DNA of 19,527 nt from Promethearchaeota archaeon (GTDB lineage: Archaea; Asgardarchaeota; Lokiarchaeia; Sigynarchaeales; SOKP01), in contig JAUWBH010000113.1 of NCBI GenBank assembly GCA_030605085.1, positions 1 through 19,527 on the forward strand. Direction: 5' to 3'. Within the stretch, counting starts at the first letter, position 1, and each line of letters starts with the position of its first letter. Shown here in pieces: positions 1 to 7,500 of the stretch. The translations under genes were made by a program, and so were the position numbers. The notes beneath the pieces are model-generated. The model worked only from the letters and a program-made list of their open reading frames with translations, made no database searches and was not told the origin of the DNA.

Positions 1-2
1 CT

Positions 3-89
3 TACCACTGCCCCGAGAAAGCTATAAATCTAAAAAGAACAGGTCTTAGAGAAGTTTTCATACCACCACCTAAAATTATGAACAATTAA
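3..89 (+). CDS. C-terminal tail of an unidentified protein entering from the left edge
   Basis: The third forward frame is open from the window edge and ends in TAA at 87-89, giving 28 residues that end in VFIPPPKIMNN. The other two forward frames stop within the first 50 bases, and the residue mix looks protein-like. The fragment converges on AOR-A, whose stop lies 48 nt further right on the other strand. The family cannot be recognised from so short a piece, and it could be an open frame by chance. Confidence 0.4.
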   Translation, partial: YHCPEKAINLKRTGLREVFIPPPKIMNN

Positions 90-137
90 AAAAATCTTTC
101 TATCTAAATTAATATTTATTATGTGTTCTGATAAAAA

Positions 138-1988
138 TTAAGAATCTTTGAGGTTCTCTAATCCTAAACTTTTCAATTTTTCTTGAGTTGGCCACCCAGT
201 TTTTAGGTCAAAAGTACGATATTTATAATAAGCTTCCTTTAATTGCTGAAAATTAGGCGTTCTTCCGGCAGAATCACTTGCTTCGAGTGGTTTAAGTAAA
301 ATTTGAGGTAAATTATCGTCTGCAGCATTGAGCCCCATCTTTAGGTTAAATATTCTTTTTATCATGTAAATTCTTTCGCCCATTATCTTTAATTTTTCCA
401 CATCGCAGTCTATACCCATGCCAGATTTTATTAATTCAGCAATGATGGATGGCGGTGGGTTAGCAAAAACGCACATATTTAATGAACTATAAATGGCTCT
501 ATAATCTTGTGTTCGAGCGCTTGACATTGCCATTTCTGTATCATCTTTATATTTATTAACTAAAACAATTCCAAACTCTTCCAAACTTTCTAAACCTAAT
601 AAAATAACACACATATCACAAAAATTATGGCAAGGGCCTCTAGAAGTTCCTAAAGCATAAGCTACGGCCATACCAAAATTATCCCTTAAATCGTGATATG
701 GCACTTCCATTCCGTAAACTGTTGCAATTTCGTCTTGAGGAATACCAAATTTTTTCCCTACTGCATCTGAACCTTCAGCTAATAAATTTCCGATACCTTC
801 TCGTAATGAAATCTTTTTAATAATTTCTAAAGCTGGTTTTATATCGCCCCATTTTGGTTCTAAACCGTCAATATCTTCAGATTTGATTTTTCTGGTGTTA
901 TATAGGTAATATATAAAAGCAATTGTGCTGCTACTGCTTATTGTATCAATTCCATAGTCATTACATAATATGTTTGCTTTAACGATTGATTCTAAATTAT
1001 CATTTAAAATCATTGAACCAAATCCAGCGATTGTTTCGTATTCTGGTGATTCAACTTCTCCATCCGTTTTGTATTCTCCTTCTTTTACGATCGCTTTTTT
1101 AGCACACCCAATTGGACACGAAAAGCAAGGATATTTTCTCGTAACAATCGTTTCTTTGGCGGTTGCGCCCGAGATCTTTTCTGCTCCTTCCCATTCTTCG
1201 CCTGTAGTCCAATATTTTTTAGGTAATTCTCCTGTTAAATTCCACATATCTATTCCTGCTGTAGTGCCAATATCGCTAAACATACATGTAGCAAAATCAG
1301 AATTAATAATATTGTTGGCTTTTTTAACTGTTTCTTTGAAGTACTCGGTATTTGCAGGTTCATATGTTCTCTTTTTACCACGTACAGTTATGGCTTTTAA
1401 CTTTTTTGAACCCATAACAGCACCCATTCCTGTCCTCCCAGCTGCTTTTTCTTCTGAAGCAATTGTAGCATATTTAACCAAGTTTTCACCAGCTTGTCCT
1501 ATACACGCTACTCTCGTTAAATTTGATCCCGATTGTTCCTTTAAAATCTTTGAAGTCTCATATATTCCTTTACCCCATAAAAATGTGGCATCTTTAATTT
1601 TTGCACTTTTATCTGTGATTTCAACATATACAGGACTTTCAGAAGCTCCTTCAATAATTATTCCATCGTATCCGGCATTCCTTAGTTCAGGACCAAAATA
1701 ACCCCCACAGCTAGATTCTCCCCAGATTCCAGTGTACGGTGATTTAGCGCATATAGTAAATTTTCCAGTTGAAGGAGCTATAGAGCCACATAACATTCCC
1801 GTCATAAACATTAAAATATTTTCAGCAGATAAAGGATCAGTACTTTTATCTAATTTATCGTAAAGATACCGACAACAATATCCAGAACCTCCTAAAAAAT
1901 TTTTAGCTATTTCCTCGTTAAGTGGCTCTTCACTTATTTGTCTCGTGCTCAAATTGATTTTTAAAAGTTTCCCAACGAATCCTTTCAT
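138..1988 (-). CDS. aor: Aldehyde:ferredoxin oxidoreductase family protein (AOR-A)
   Basis: A 616-residue, full-length AOR-family tungsto/molybdo-bispterin enzyme. The family oxidises aldehydes to acids with ferredoxin as acceptor, or runs in reverse, in the cytoplasm. The N-terminal pterin-binding domain is clear: IWGESSCGGYFGPELR near 88-103 and AGRTGMGAVMGSKKLKA at 183-199. The [4Fe-4S] ligands are C288, C291, C295 (CFSCPIGC) and C506. SPEYET at 314-319 carries the conserved glutamate, and H454 lies in the active-site histidine region. The first pterin loop reads NDYGID (343-348). The second, DxxGLC in characterised members, is degenerate here (SSLNMC, 501-506). It lies 113 nt downstream of dehydrogenase A on the same strand. 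It is clearly more distant from AOR-B and AOR-C than they are from each other. There is no clear Shine-Dalgarno before the ATG. The substrate is unknown. Confidence 0.93.
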   Translation of the reverse strand: MKGFVGKLLKINLSTRQISEEPLNEEIAKNFLGGSGYCCRYLYDKLDKSTDPLSAENILMFMTGMLCGSIAPSTGKFTICAKSPYTGIWGESSCGGYFGPELRNAGYDGIIIEGASESPVYVEITDKSAKIKDATFLWGKGIYETSKILKEQSGSNLTRVACIGQAGENLVKYATIASEEKAAGRTGMGAVMGSKKLKAITVRGKKRTYEPANTEYFKETVKKANNIINSDFATCMFSDIGTTAGIDMWNLTGELPKKYWTTGEEWEGAEKISGATAKETIVTRKYPCFSCPIGCAKKAIVKEGEYKTDGEVESPEYETIAGFGSMILNDNLESIVKANILCNDYGIDTISSSSTIAFIYYLYNTRKIKSEDIDGLEPKWGDIKPALEIIKKISLREGIGNLLAEGSDAVGKKFGIPQDEIATVYGMEVPYHDLRDNFGMAVAYALGTSRGPCHNFCDMCVILLGLESLEEFGIVLVNKYKDDTEMAMSSARTQDYRAIYSSLNMCVFANPPPSIIAELIKSGMGIDCDVEKLKIMGERIYMIKRIFNLKMGLNAADDNLPQILLKPLEASDSAGRTPNFQQLKEAYYKYRTFDLKTGWPTQEKLKSLGLENLKDS

Positions 1989-2101
1989 AAATTCAAACCA
2001 TAAAAAAGCCTATTATTATTTATTAAAATATTAAAATATTATTTTTTGTTTTTACTAATAAAATAATTCTGTAAAATTAAAAAAAAATAAAAAATGTTGA
2101 T

Positions 2102-3301
2102 TCAGAAGTCAATATCTTTTCCCTCGTAAGCGTATTTATATAGATTCTCGAGGTCAGAAGGAGAAACCCCCCGCGGAGACATCACTACACTTGCATCTTG
2201 AAAACACAAATTGACCATTTCTTCTAAATTTATATCAAAATCTTCTCTCGAAACTTCTAAATCTGAAAATTTTGATGGAAAATCGACCTCTTTTTGAAGT
2301 TCTTTAATTTTATCGATCACAATGTAAGCGGCTTTCTTATTGTCGTCATCCCACTTAACCCATCCCAACTGTTTTGCAACTTTAGCATATATCTCTATGC
2401 TTTTATCGTTTTCATCAGGGTTATTCAAACAAAATTGTGTGACATAAGGAAGGAAAATACCCACTGCTTGTCCGTGAGGTGTATGAAAGATCGTACCCCA
2501 ACTATGACCCAAAGTATGTCCAATATGAACATTTCCATTACCAAAAGCTAAGCCCGCCATCATTGCTGCCTGATGCATATAATCCCTTGCTTCCATATTA
2601 TTAGGATCCTTGTAAGCAATTGGCAAGTATTTAAATATTAGCTCTAAAGCTTTTAAGCCTATGGCATCACTAAGTTCATTTCTCCATACACAGACAAAGT
2701 TTTCCATTGCATGCGCCAGAGCATCAAATCCGGTAGAAATGGTTAATTTTTGCGGCATTCCAGCGGGAAATATTGGGTCAACTATGGCAAACGTAGGAAT
2801 AAGCCCCCTATGCGCTTGTATCATTTTTTTCCAGAGATTATTTTCAAATCTTGATATAACAGTGCCGAATGTGACTTCTGCGCCAGTTCCCGAAGTAGTC
2901 GGAATTGCGATCATTTTTGCCTTTTTGCCTATATTATATAAATCCGGATTAAATGGATGTAGATCGTCGATACTAAAATCAGGAAATTCATATAGGCTCC
3001 AAGTAACCTTTGCGGTGTCGATCACAGAACCCCCACCTAAAGCAATAATTAAATCGGGATTGTACGACAAACACAATTCCTTCGCTTTTAAAACACCTTC
3101 TTCGCGAGGATCGGGAATTACATCTTTAAATATTTTATATTGCTTTCCAAATTTTTTTAATTTATCCGTTAATATTTTTAAATAACCAAATTCTTCTATT
3201 ACCTTATCAGTAACGATAAAACAATTTTTTCCTTTAATGTTTTCCAAGAAATTTAGGGCGTCTTCGCCATATATTATATTAGGACTATAAAAAAACCACA
3301 T
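2102..3301 (-). CDS. Iron-containing alcohol dehydrogenase (dehydrogenase A)
   Basis: A 399-residue group III (iron-dependent) alcohol dehydrogenase, the usual family length. It interconverts a primary alcohol and an aldehyde with NAD(P)H. The nucleotide-binding loop GGGSVIDTAK is at 89-98 and IPTTSGTGAEVT at 133-144. The metal ligands match the FucO pattern: D193, H197, H262 and H276, the last two 14 residues apart within HTLGHS...HTPHG. It starts directly at the Rossmann-type region (FFYSPNIIYGEDAL), without the N-terminal extension seen in dehydrogenases B and C. Order on the minus strand is SCP2 protein, 60-nt gap, this gene, 113-nt gap, AOR-A. That order suggests an aldehyde produced here is passed to AOR-A, or the reverse. 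Substrate and cofactor preference cannot be told. Confidence 0.93.
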   Translation of the reverse strand: MWFFYSPNIIYGEDALNFLENIKGKNCFIVTDKVIEEFGYLKILTDKLKKFGKQYKIFKDVIPDPREEGVLKAKELCLSYNPDLIIALGGGSVIDTAKVTWSLYEFPDFSIDDLHPFNPDLYNIGKKAKMIAIPTTSGTGAEVTFGTVISRFENNLWKKMIQAHRGLIPTFAIVDPIFPAGMPQKLTISTGFDALAHAMENFVCVWRNELSDAIGLKALELIFKYLPIAYKDPNNMEARDYMHQAAMMAGLAFGNGNVHIGHTLGHSWGTIFHTPHGQAVGIFLPYVTQFCLNNPDENDKSIEIYAKVAKQLGWVKWDDDNKKAAYIVIDKIKELQKEVDFPSKFSDLEVSREDFDINLEEMVNLCFQDASVVMSPRGVSPSDLENLYKYAYEGKDIDF

Positions 3302-3361
3302 CTTCTTTTCTAACCGTACTTTTAATTTAATTTTTTATTGAAATTAGAGTTTTTTATTTTC

Positions 3362-3775
3362 TTATAAAAATTCTGTCTCGAACATACTAAGACTATTAAC
3401 TATTTCTTGTGCCGCTTTTGTAGCTCTCATTAATTTTGCCATATCTCCGGCAAGTTTTAATTTTCCTGCCATTACCGCTCTAATAGGATCTATTTCTTTT
3501 TTCATAATTTGTACAAATACATCATAAGTACCAGCAAGAGTAAATGGAGCTTCTACTTCTTCTCCTTCTTTTATTAATCTGGCTTCCGTACATTCGCCGT
3601 GGTAAAGTCCAAGATAGAACTTTACTTCGTGATCCAATAGCCCACTAGGCTCAACTTGTACGATCATATCCCCTTCCCATGTCGCAGCTGATGGTTTATA
3701 GATTGGATTATCGTTAATTGCCTTACCAAAAGCTTTAACCCATTCTTCTGTTAATATTTTTACCAATAGAATCAC
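3362..3775 (-). CDS. SCP2 sterol-carrier-domain lipid-binding protein
   Basis: A 137-residue single-domain protein of the SCP2/sterol-carrier type, which binds hydrophobic ligands such as fatty acids, acyl-CoA or isoprenoids in a cytoplasmic tunnel fold. The diagnostic C-terminal part is present: AVMAGKLKLAGDMAKLMR at 100-117, preceded by a DVFVQIMKKEIDPIRA helix. The first codon here is GTG (3773-3775). An in-frame TTG at 3764-3766 would give a protein beginning VKILTEEW, which is where homologous proteins normally begin. Neither start has a convincing ribosome site. It is first of three minus-strand genes with dehydrogenase A and AOR-A, which suggests their substrate is lipid-like. The exact ligand is unknown. 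Confidence 0.85.
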   Translation of the reverse strand: MILLVKILTEEWVKAFGKAINDNPIYKPSAATWEGDMIVQVEPSGLLDHEVKFYLGLYHGECTEARLIKEGEEVEAPFTLAGTYDVFVQIMKKEIDPIRAVMAGKLKLAGDMAKLMRATKAAQEIVNSLSMFETEFL

Positions 3776-3917
3776 ATTAATTTTTTGATTTTATCAATTA
3801 AATTTCTTTATTAATTAATTTAATTAATTTACGCTTTTATGATTAAAATATTATTTTTTTTATCAAATATAAATGAATAATAATAAAAAGAAAAAATATA
3901 GAAAATTTAGATAAATT

Positions 3918-5798
3918 TTACAAAATTCCAAGTTCTTTTAACTTATTTTCGGTTGGTCTACCAGTTTCCCAATCCCAACTACGTTCCTGATAATATTTTT
4001 CTAAGTTTTTCTCTAAATCGATTTTCACATCTGCTGTTCTCCCGGAAATTAGTGGTTTCAAAACAATATTAGGTAGTCTATCATCTTTTCTTTTTAATCC
4101 TAAATTACAATTTATAACTCTCTTAATATTGTTAATACGTTCCCCAATACGGACAAAAGATTTTTTATCATAATTAAATCCGGTTCCACCATTGATATAT
4201 TTGATTACATATTTAATCTCGGGATTAGGAAAAGTACAATTTACAGCTGAATCGTCAATGGCCCTTAGGTTTTGTAAATTAGCAACCCCTCTTTCTCTTT
4301 TAGTAATGTCAAACCTATTGTCACTAGTTTTTATTTTTAGCCTAAAAACGGTAATTCCTCCAGTTTCAGTAGTATACCAATCACATTTAACATGATGAGC
4401 CCCTATACTTGTAGTAGCATAACCTAAAGCCATACCTGCGTAAGCTCTTGGATCATGCATAGGGATTTCTAACCCCTTTACATGAGCAGCTAGTTCTAGA
4501 TCAACTTCAAATTTCTTTGCCATGATACGGACACCTTCAGCAATTACATCCCCTATACCTTCTTTTTTAGATATTTTTTCAACTAGTTTTAACACTAAAT
4601 CTCCATTTCCCCATTTAATATCCTCAATTTTAATATCATCTAAGTGTTGCTTTATTTTTTCAATGCCTATATTGTTTTCAACCAAATAAATTAAAAATGC
4701 TATACTTACACCTGCTGAAATTACATCTAGACCTAAAACATTGCACATATGATGCGATAAAATCACTTTTTTAGATTCAAAAACACCACATAAAGGCCCA
4801 AAAGCAGCAACAGATTCATATTCGGGACCATCTACTTTAATTTCCTTGCCATTATGTTCTATAATCGTTGTTTTTCCACATCGCATAGTACAACCTGCAC
4901 AACCATAATTCATTACGATGTAATTTTCTTTTATAACCTTTTCCGTTAAATTTTCTGCCATAAATTCTGTTTCAGTAAAATAATATGCGGGTGTATCGCC
5001 TATTGCCATTCCCATATCTAAATAGCCATTCGTTCCATATAATCCCATTAAGTTGTACATTAAACCCGCCATAGGTTTCGTTTTCCTTTCATCTTCTTCT
5101 TGTTTTACTAAATCTCTGATAATTGTCTTATCTGCTATTTCAATTTTTTTTGTTCCGTGAATTGCTAATGCTTTTAAGTTTTTAGACCCCATAATGGCTC
5201 CAAGACCACATCTTCCAGCAGCTCTTCCTTCATCGTTAATAATGGCAGCATATTTAACTAAATTTTCTCCGCCAGTTCCTATGGTTGCAACTCTTGCTTT
5301 TTCATTTTGAAGCTCATTCTTTATAAGTACTTGAGTTTCATAAGTATCTTTGCCCCACAACTTACTAGCATCTTTAAATTCAAAGGTTTCGTCATGAACA
5401 TACAAAAAAGTGGGAGATTTTGCCTTTCCAGTAATAACTATAGCATCAAAGCCGCTATTACGTAAAGAAATACAAAAAAAACCTCCAGATGTAGATTCCC
5501 CCCATATTCCGGTCAAGGGAGATATTCCTGTTACTGTATATCTTCCTGAAGATGGCCTCATTGTTCCTGTTATAGGTCCAGTAGCAAAAATTAGCGGATT
5601 GATATCCGAAAATGGATCGTTCTTTAAAATCTCATAATCTTTATCTGATAATAAATCGTAAGTCAGTTTAGCGCTCAGACCAGCTCCTCCGAGATAATCC
5701 TTTGCTATTTGAGGATCTAATTCTTTAATTTCAACCTTTTGATCGCTTAAATTAACGTAAGCGATTTTTCCATTATAAGCTATTAATTTTTCACTCAT
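3918..5798 (-). CDS. aor: Aldehyde:ferredoxin oxidoreductase family protein (AOR-B)
   Basis: A 626-residue AOR-family enzyme. I place the start at ATG 5796-5798 rather than at the upstream in-frame TTG (5811-5813), because GAGAGG at 5806-5811 is a good ribosome site 7 nt before this ATG and overlaps the TTG. Landmarks from this start: IWGESTSGGFF at 98-108, AGRCGLGAIMG at 194-204, cluster ligands C300, C303, C307 (CAGCTMRC) and C521, GPEYES at 324-329, and H468-H469 in the active-site histidine region. The pterin loops read NVLGLD (353-358) and DSAVNC (516-521), the second lacking the glycine of DxxGLC. It lies 26 nt downstream of dehydrogenase B, so the two are almost certainly cotranscribed. 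AOR-C at 10561 is a close paralogue, 89 of 116 N-terminal residues being identical by hand alignment. The aldehyde substrate is not predictable. Confidence 0.94.
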   Translation of the reverse strand: MSEKLIAYNGKIAYVNLSDQKVEIKELDPQIAKDYLGGAGLSAKLTYDLLSDKDYEILKNDPFSDINPLIFATGPITGTMRPSSGRYTVTGISPLTGIWGESTSGGFFCISLRNSGFDAIVITGKAKSPTFLYVHDETFEFKDASKLWGKDTYETQVLIKNELQNEKARVATIGTGGENLVKYAAIINDEGRAAGRCGLGAIMGSKNLKALAIHGTKKIEIADKTIIRDLVKQEEDERKTKPMAGLMYNLMGLYGTNGYLDMGMAIGDTPAYYFTETEFMAENLTEKVIKENYIVMNYGCAGCTMRCGKTTIIEHNGKEIKVDGPEYESVAAFGPLCGVFESKKVILSHHMCNVLGLDVISAGVSIAFLIYLVENNIGIEKIKQHLDDIKIEDIKWGNGDLVLKLVEKISKKEGIGDVIAEGVRIMAKKFEVDLELAAHVKGLEIPMHDPRAYAGMALGYATTSIGAHHVKCDWYTTETGGITVFRLKIKTSDNRFDITKRERGVANLQNLRAIDDSAVNCTFPNPEIKYVIKYINGGTGFNYDKKSFVRIGERINNIKRVINCNLGLKRKDDRLPNIVLKPLISGRTADVKIDLEKNLEKYYQERSWDWETGRPTENKLKELGIL

Positions 5799-5824
5799 TT
5801 TTTTTCCTCTCAACTTTTTTTCTG

Positions 5825-7120
5825 TTAAAAATCAACAATTTTTCCATCCCATGCGTATTCAAATATTTTTTTGATATGTTTTTTAATAAGTGGACGAGAG
5901 GAGCCAAGGCTTGTTACTTGTGTCTCGGCATATTCGGTTGCGAGATCAATTTTTTCAAAATATTCTTCTTTAGTTATTACTGGATTCTTTAATTCTTTTA
6001 CACATGTAGGGGCATCTATGGAATGGAAAAAGTCCTTTACCGCTTGAAGAAAATCATTTAAACTTTTTTCTCTATTATCACTCGTTAATTCTACTCCAAA
6101 AATAGGTGCTAAATCTTTCCACCTATCCACTAATTTTGCTTGGAAGGCTAATCCATACACTAAAAACAAACCAACTGAAACTCCATGATGGGTATGGAAT
6201 ATAGCGCCAAAGGAATGACCTAAACCATGGTCAACCCCCGTGCCTAATGAAGAATTGCCAAATCCTATTCCTGCAATTGTTGCAGCCATTTGCATGCGAG
6301 CTCGGGCTTCTATATCTTTTGCACCGTATTTGATGGCACGTGGAAGAAATTTTACTATTTCTTTTATAGCAACTATATTTATAGCATCAGTAAGCGGGGT
6401 TCCATAGCTTGAAACATACGCCCCCATCGAGTGGGCAAAAGCATCTAAACCTGAACCCATTGTTAAAAAAGGTGGCATATCTTTTACAAAATACGTATCT
6501 AAAATAGCAATATCCGGAAAAAGATCTTCAGCTACAACTGGTAATTTTTTGTTTGGTACTCTTAATTCATCCGTAATCACTGAAGCTTTGGTAACTTCTG
6601 AACCTGTTCCTGATGTTGTAGGGATAGCAACCAAAAATTTAATTTTTTTACGTAATCCTAAAGGACCTAATGGTATTATCATATAAAGATTTTCATTAGG
6701 TTTTTCATATTTAATCATAACTACTTTAGCTGTATCTATAACGCTGCCTCCTCCAATAGCAATAATCACTCTTGGCTGATATTCTTCGCAAACTTTTGCA
6801 CCCTCATCAACAGTATGAAATGGTACTTCTGGTAGCGCACCTGACCATACTTTATATTCAATGCCTACAAGATCAAGAAATTCTCCAACTCTTTTAGCAT
6901 ATTTTTCTGTAAAAGAATCAGTTATGATTAAAGCTCTTTTCTCATTACTCTCAAGTAAGGCATCTAAATATCGTGTGGCACTCCTAAGACTTGTTTCACC
7001 TCTATATATTCTCGGTACAACAAATTGAGATCCTATACCTCTTACGGATTTTGAAGTTTGCAAAGGAATAAGGTTCCTTATCATTGGAGCTTCAAACCAG
7101 TAAGGCTGTTCTTTCACCAT
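5825..7120 (-). CDS. Iron-containing alcohol dehydrogenase (dehydrogenase B)
   Basis: A 431-residue iron-dependent alcohol dehydrogenase. The cofactor loop GGGSVIDTAK is at 123-132 and IPTTSGTGSEVT at 166-177. The metal ligands are D226, H230, H298 and H312, in the standard 14-residue spacing within VDHGLGHS...HTHHG. It is about 30 residues longer at the N-terminus than dehydrogenase A: the segment beginning KEQPYWFEAPMIRNL precedes the first Rossmann strand and is shared in outline with dehydrogenase C (SRRDIAWYEDPKIKGL). The start is supported by GGGAG at 7129-7133 on the minus strand, 8 nt before ATG. It is followed after 26 nt by AOR-B, forming one transcription unit that would convert alcohol, aldehyde and acid. 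The cofactor is NADH or NADPH, undetermined. Confidence 0.94.
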   Translation of the reverse strand: MVKEQPYWFEAPMIRNLIPLQTSKSVRGIGSQFVVPRIYRGETSLRSATRYLDALLESNEKRALIITDSFTEKYAKRVGEFLDLVGIEYKVWSGALPEVPFHTVDEGAKVCEEYQPRVIIAIGGGSVIDTAKVVMIKYEKPNENLYMIIPLGPLGLRKKIKFLVAIPTTSGTGSEVTKASVITDELRVPNKKLPVVAEDLFPDIAILDTYFVKDMPPFLTMGSGLDAFAHSMGAYVSSYGTPLTDAINIVAIKEIVKFLPRAIKYGAKDIEARARMQMAATIAGIGFGNSSLGTGVDHGLGHSFGAIFHTHHGVSVGLFLVYGLAFQAKLVDRWKDLAPIFGVELTSDNREKSLNDFLQAVKDFFHSIDAPTCVKELKNPVITKEEYFEKIDLATEYAETQVTSLGSSRPLIKKHIKKIFEYAWDGKIVDF

Positions 7121-7175
7121 TTTTTTTACTCCCTATTAGTAATTAATATTTTTTTCTTTTACTATATATTAAATT
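7121..7175 (-). promoter_or_regulatory. Probable archaeal promoter and ribosome site of the dehydrogenase B/AOR-B unit
   Basis: Read on the minus strand, an AT-only TATA-like run TTTAATATATAG occupies about 7163-7174. A start site 25-27 nt downstream would fall near 7142. The leader then carries AGGGAGT at 7128-7134, 8 nt before the ATG. The spacing fits a TBP/TFB promoter with a short leader. In DNA this AT-rich a TATA match alone is weak; the combination with the ribosome site is what supports it. Confidence 0.4.
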
Positions 7176-7259
7176 GATTGATAATATGCAATATTTGATA
7201 TAATTATTAAATTTATATGATATTACATTGAGATATTTCTTTTAATTGCTGAAAATTAA

Positions 7260-7406
7260 AGGTTCGGTATAAAGACTAAAGTTTTGAAGGAGGGAAAAAT
7301 TGTTGGGGTAAAACTCGATTTAGATAATAACCTAGAACGCTATTACGAGGAGCGAGGTTGGAAATGGGATAGAGGAGCTCCAATTCAAGAAAAATTAGAT
7401 GAATAG
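7260..7406 (+). pseudogene. Relic of an AOR C-terminus
   Basis: A plus-strand frame running from just after TAA (7257-7259) to TAG (7404-7406) encodes 48 residues with no usable start codon. They match the C-terminal end of AOR proteins: LDLDNNLERYYEERGW here aligns with VDLEDNLKTYYQIRGW of AOR-C (586-599 region) and IDLEKNLEKYYQERSW of AOR-B, followed by W-D-x-G-x-P-x-x-x-KL. The alignment with AOR-C extends back without gaps to RFGIK. About 570 upstream residues of such a protein are absent; the space to the left holds only the dehydrogenase B promoter region. The final LGI of intact paralogues is missing, but TTAGGAATATAAA, identical to the last codons of AOR-C, lies in the same frame at 7434-7446. 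I read this as the decayed remnant of another AOR gene. Confidence 0.75.
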
Positions 7407-7500
7407 GAAATAGAGAGATCTTAATTTATTTCTTTAGGAATATAAATGCTTTAAATATTTCATATTTTTTTTATTTTAACTTCTTATTTTTGTGTATTTT

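Noticed and set aside
970..1701. Long plus-strand open frame of 243 codons
   Set aside because: It is antisense to AOR-A, whose motifs are all present; its translation is a hydrophobic, proline-rich shadow with no recognisable domain.
2661..3185. Plus-strand open frame of 174 codons
   Set aside because: Antisense to dehydrogenase A with its cofactor and metal motifs intact; no independent start signal.
5799..5813. Upstream TTG start for AOR-B (adds MRGKK)
   Set aside because: The TTG overlaps the GAGAGG ribosome site that serves the ATG at 5798, and AOR-C begins at the equivalent downstream position.
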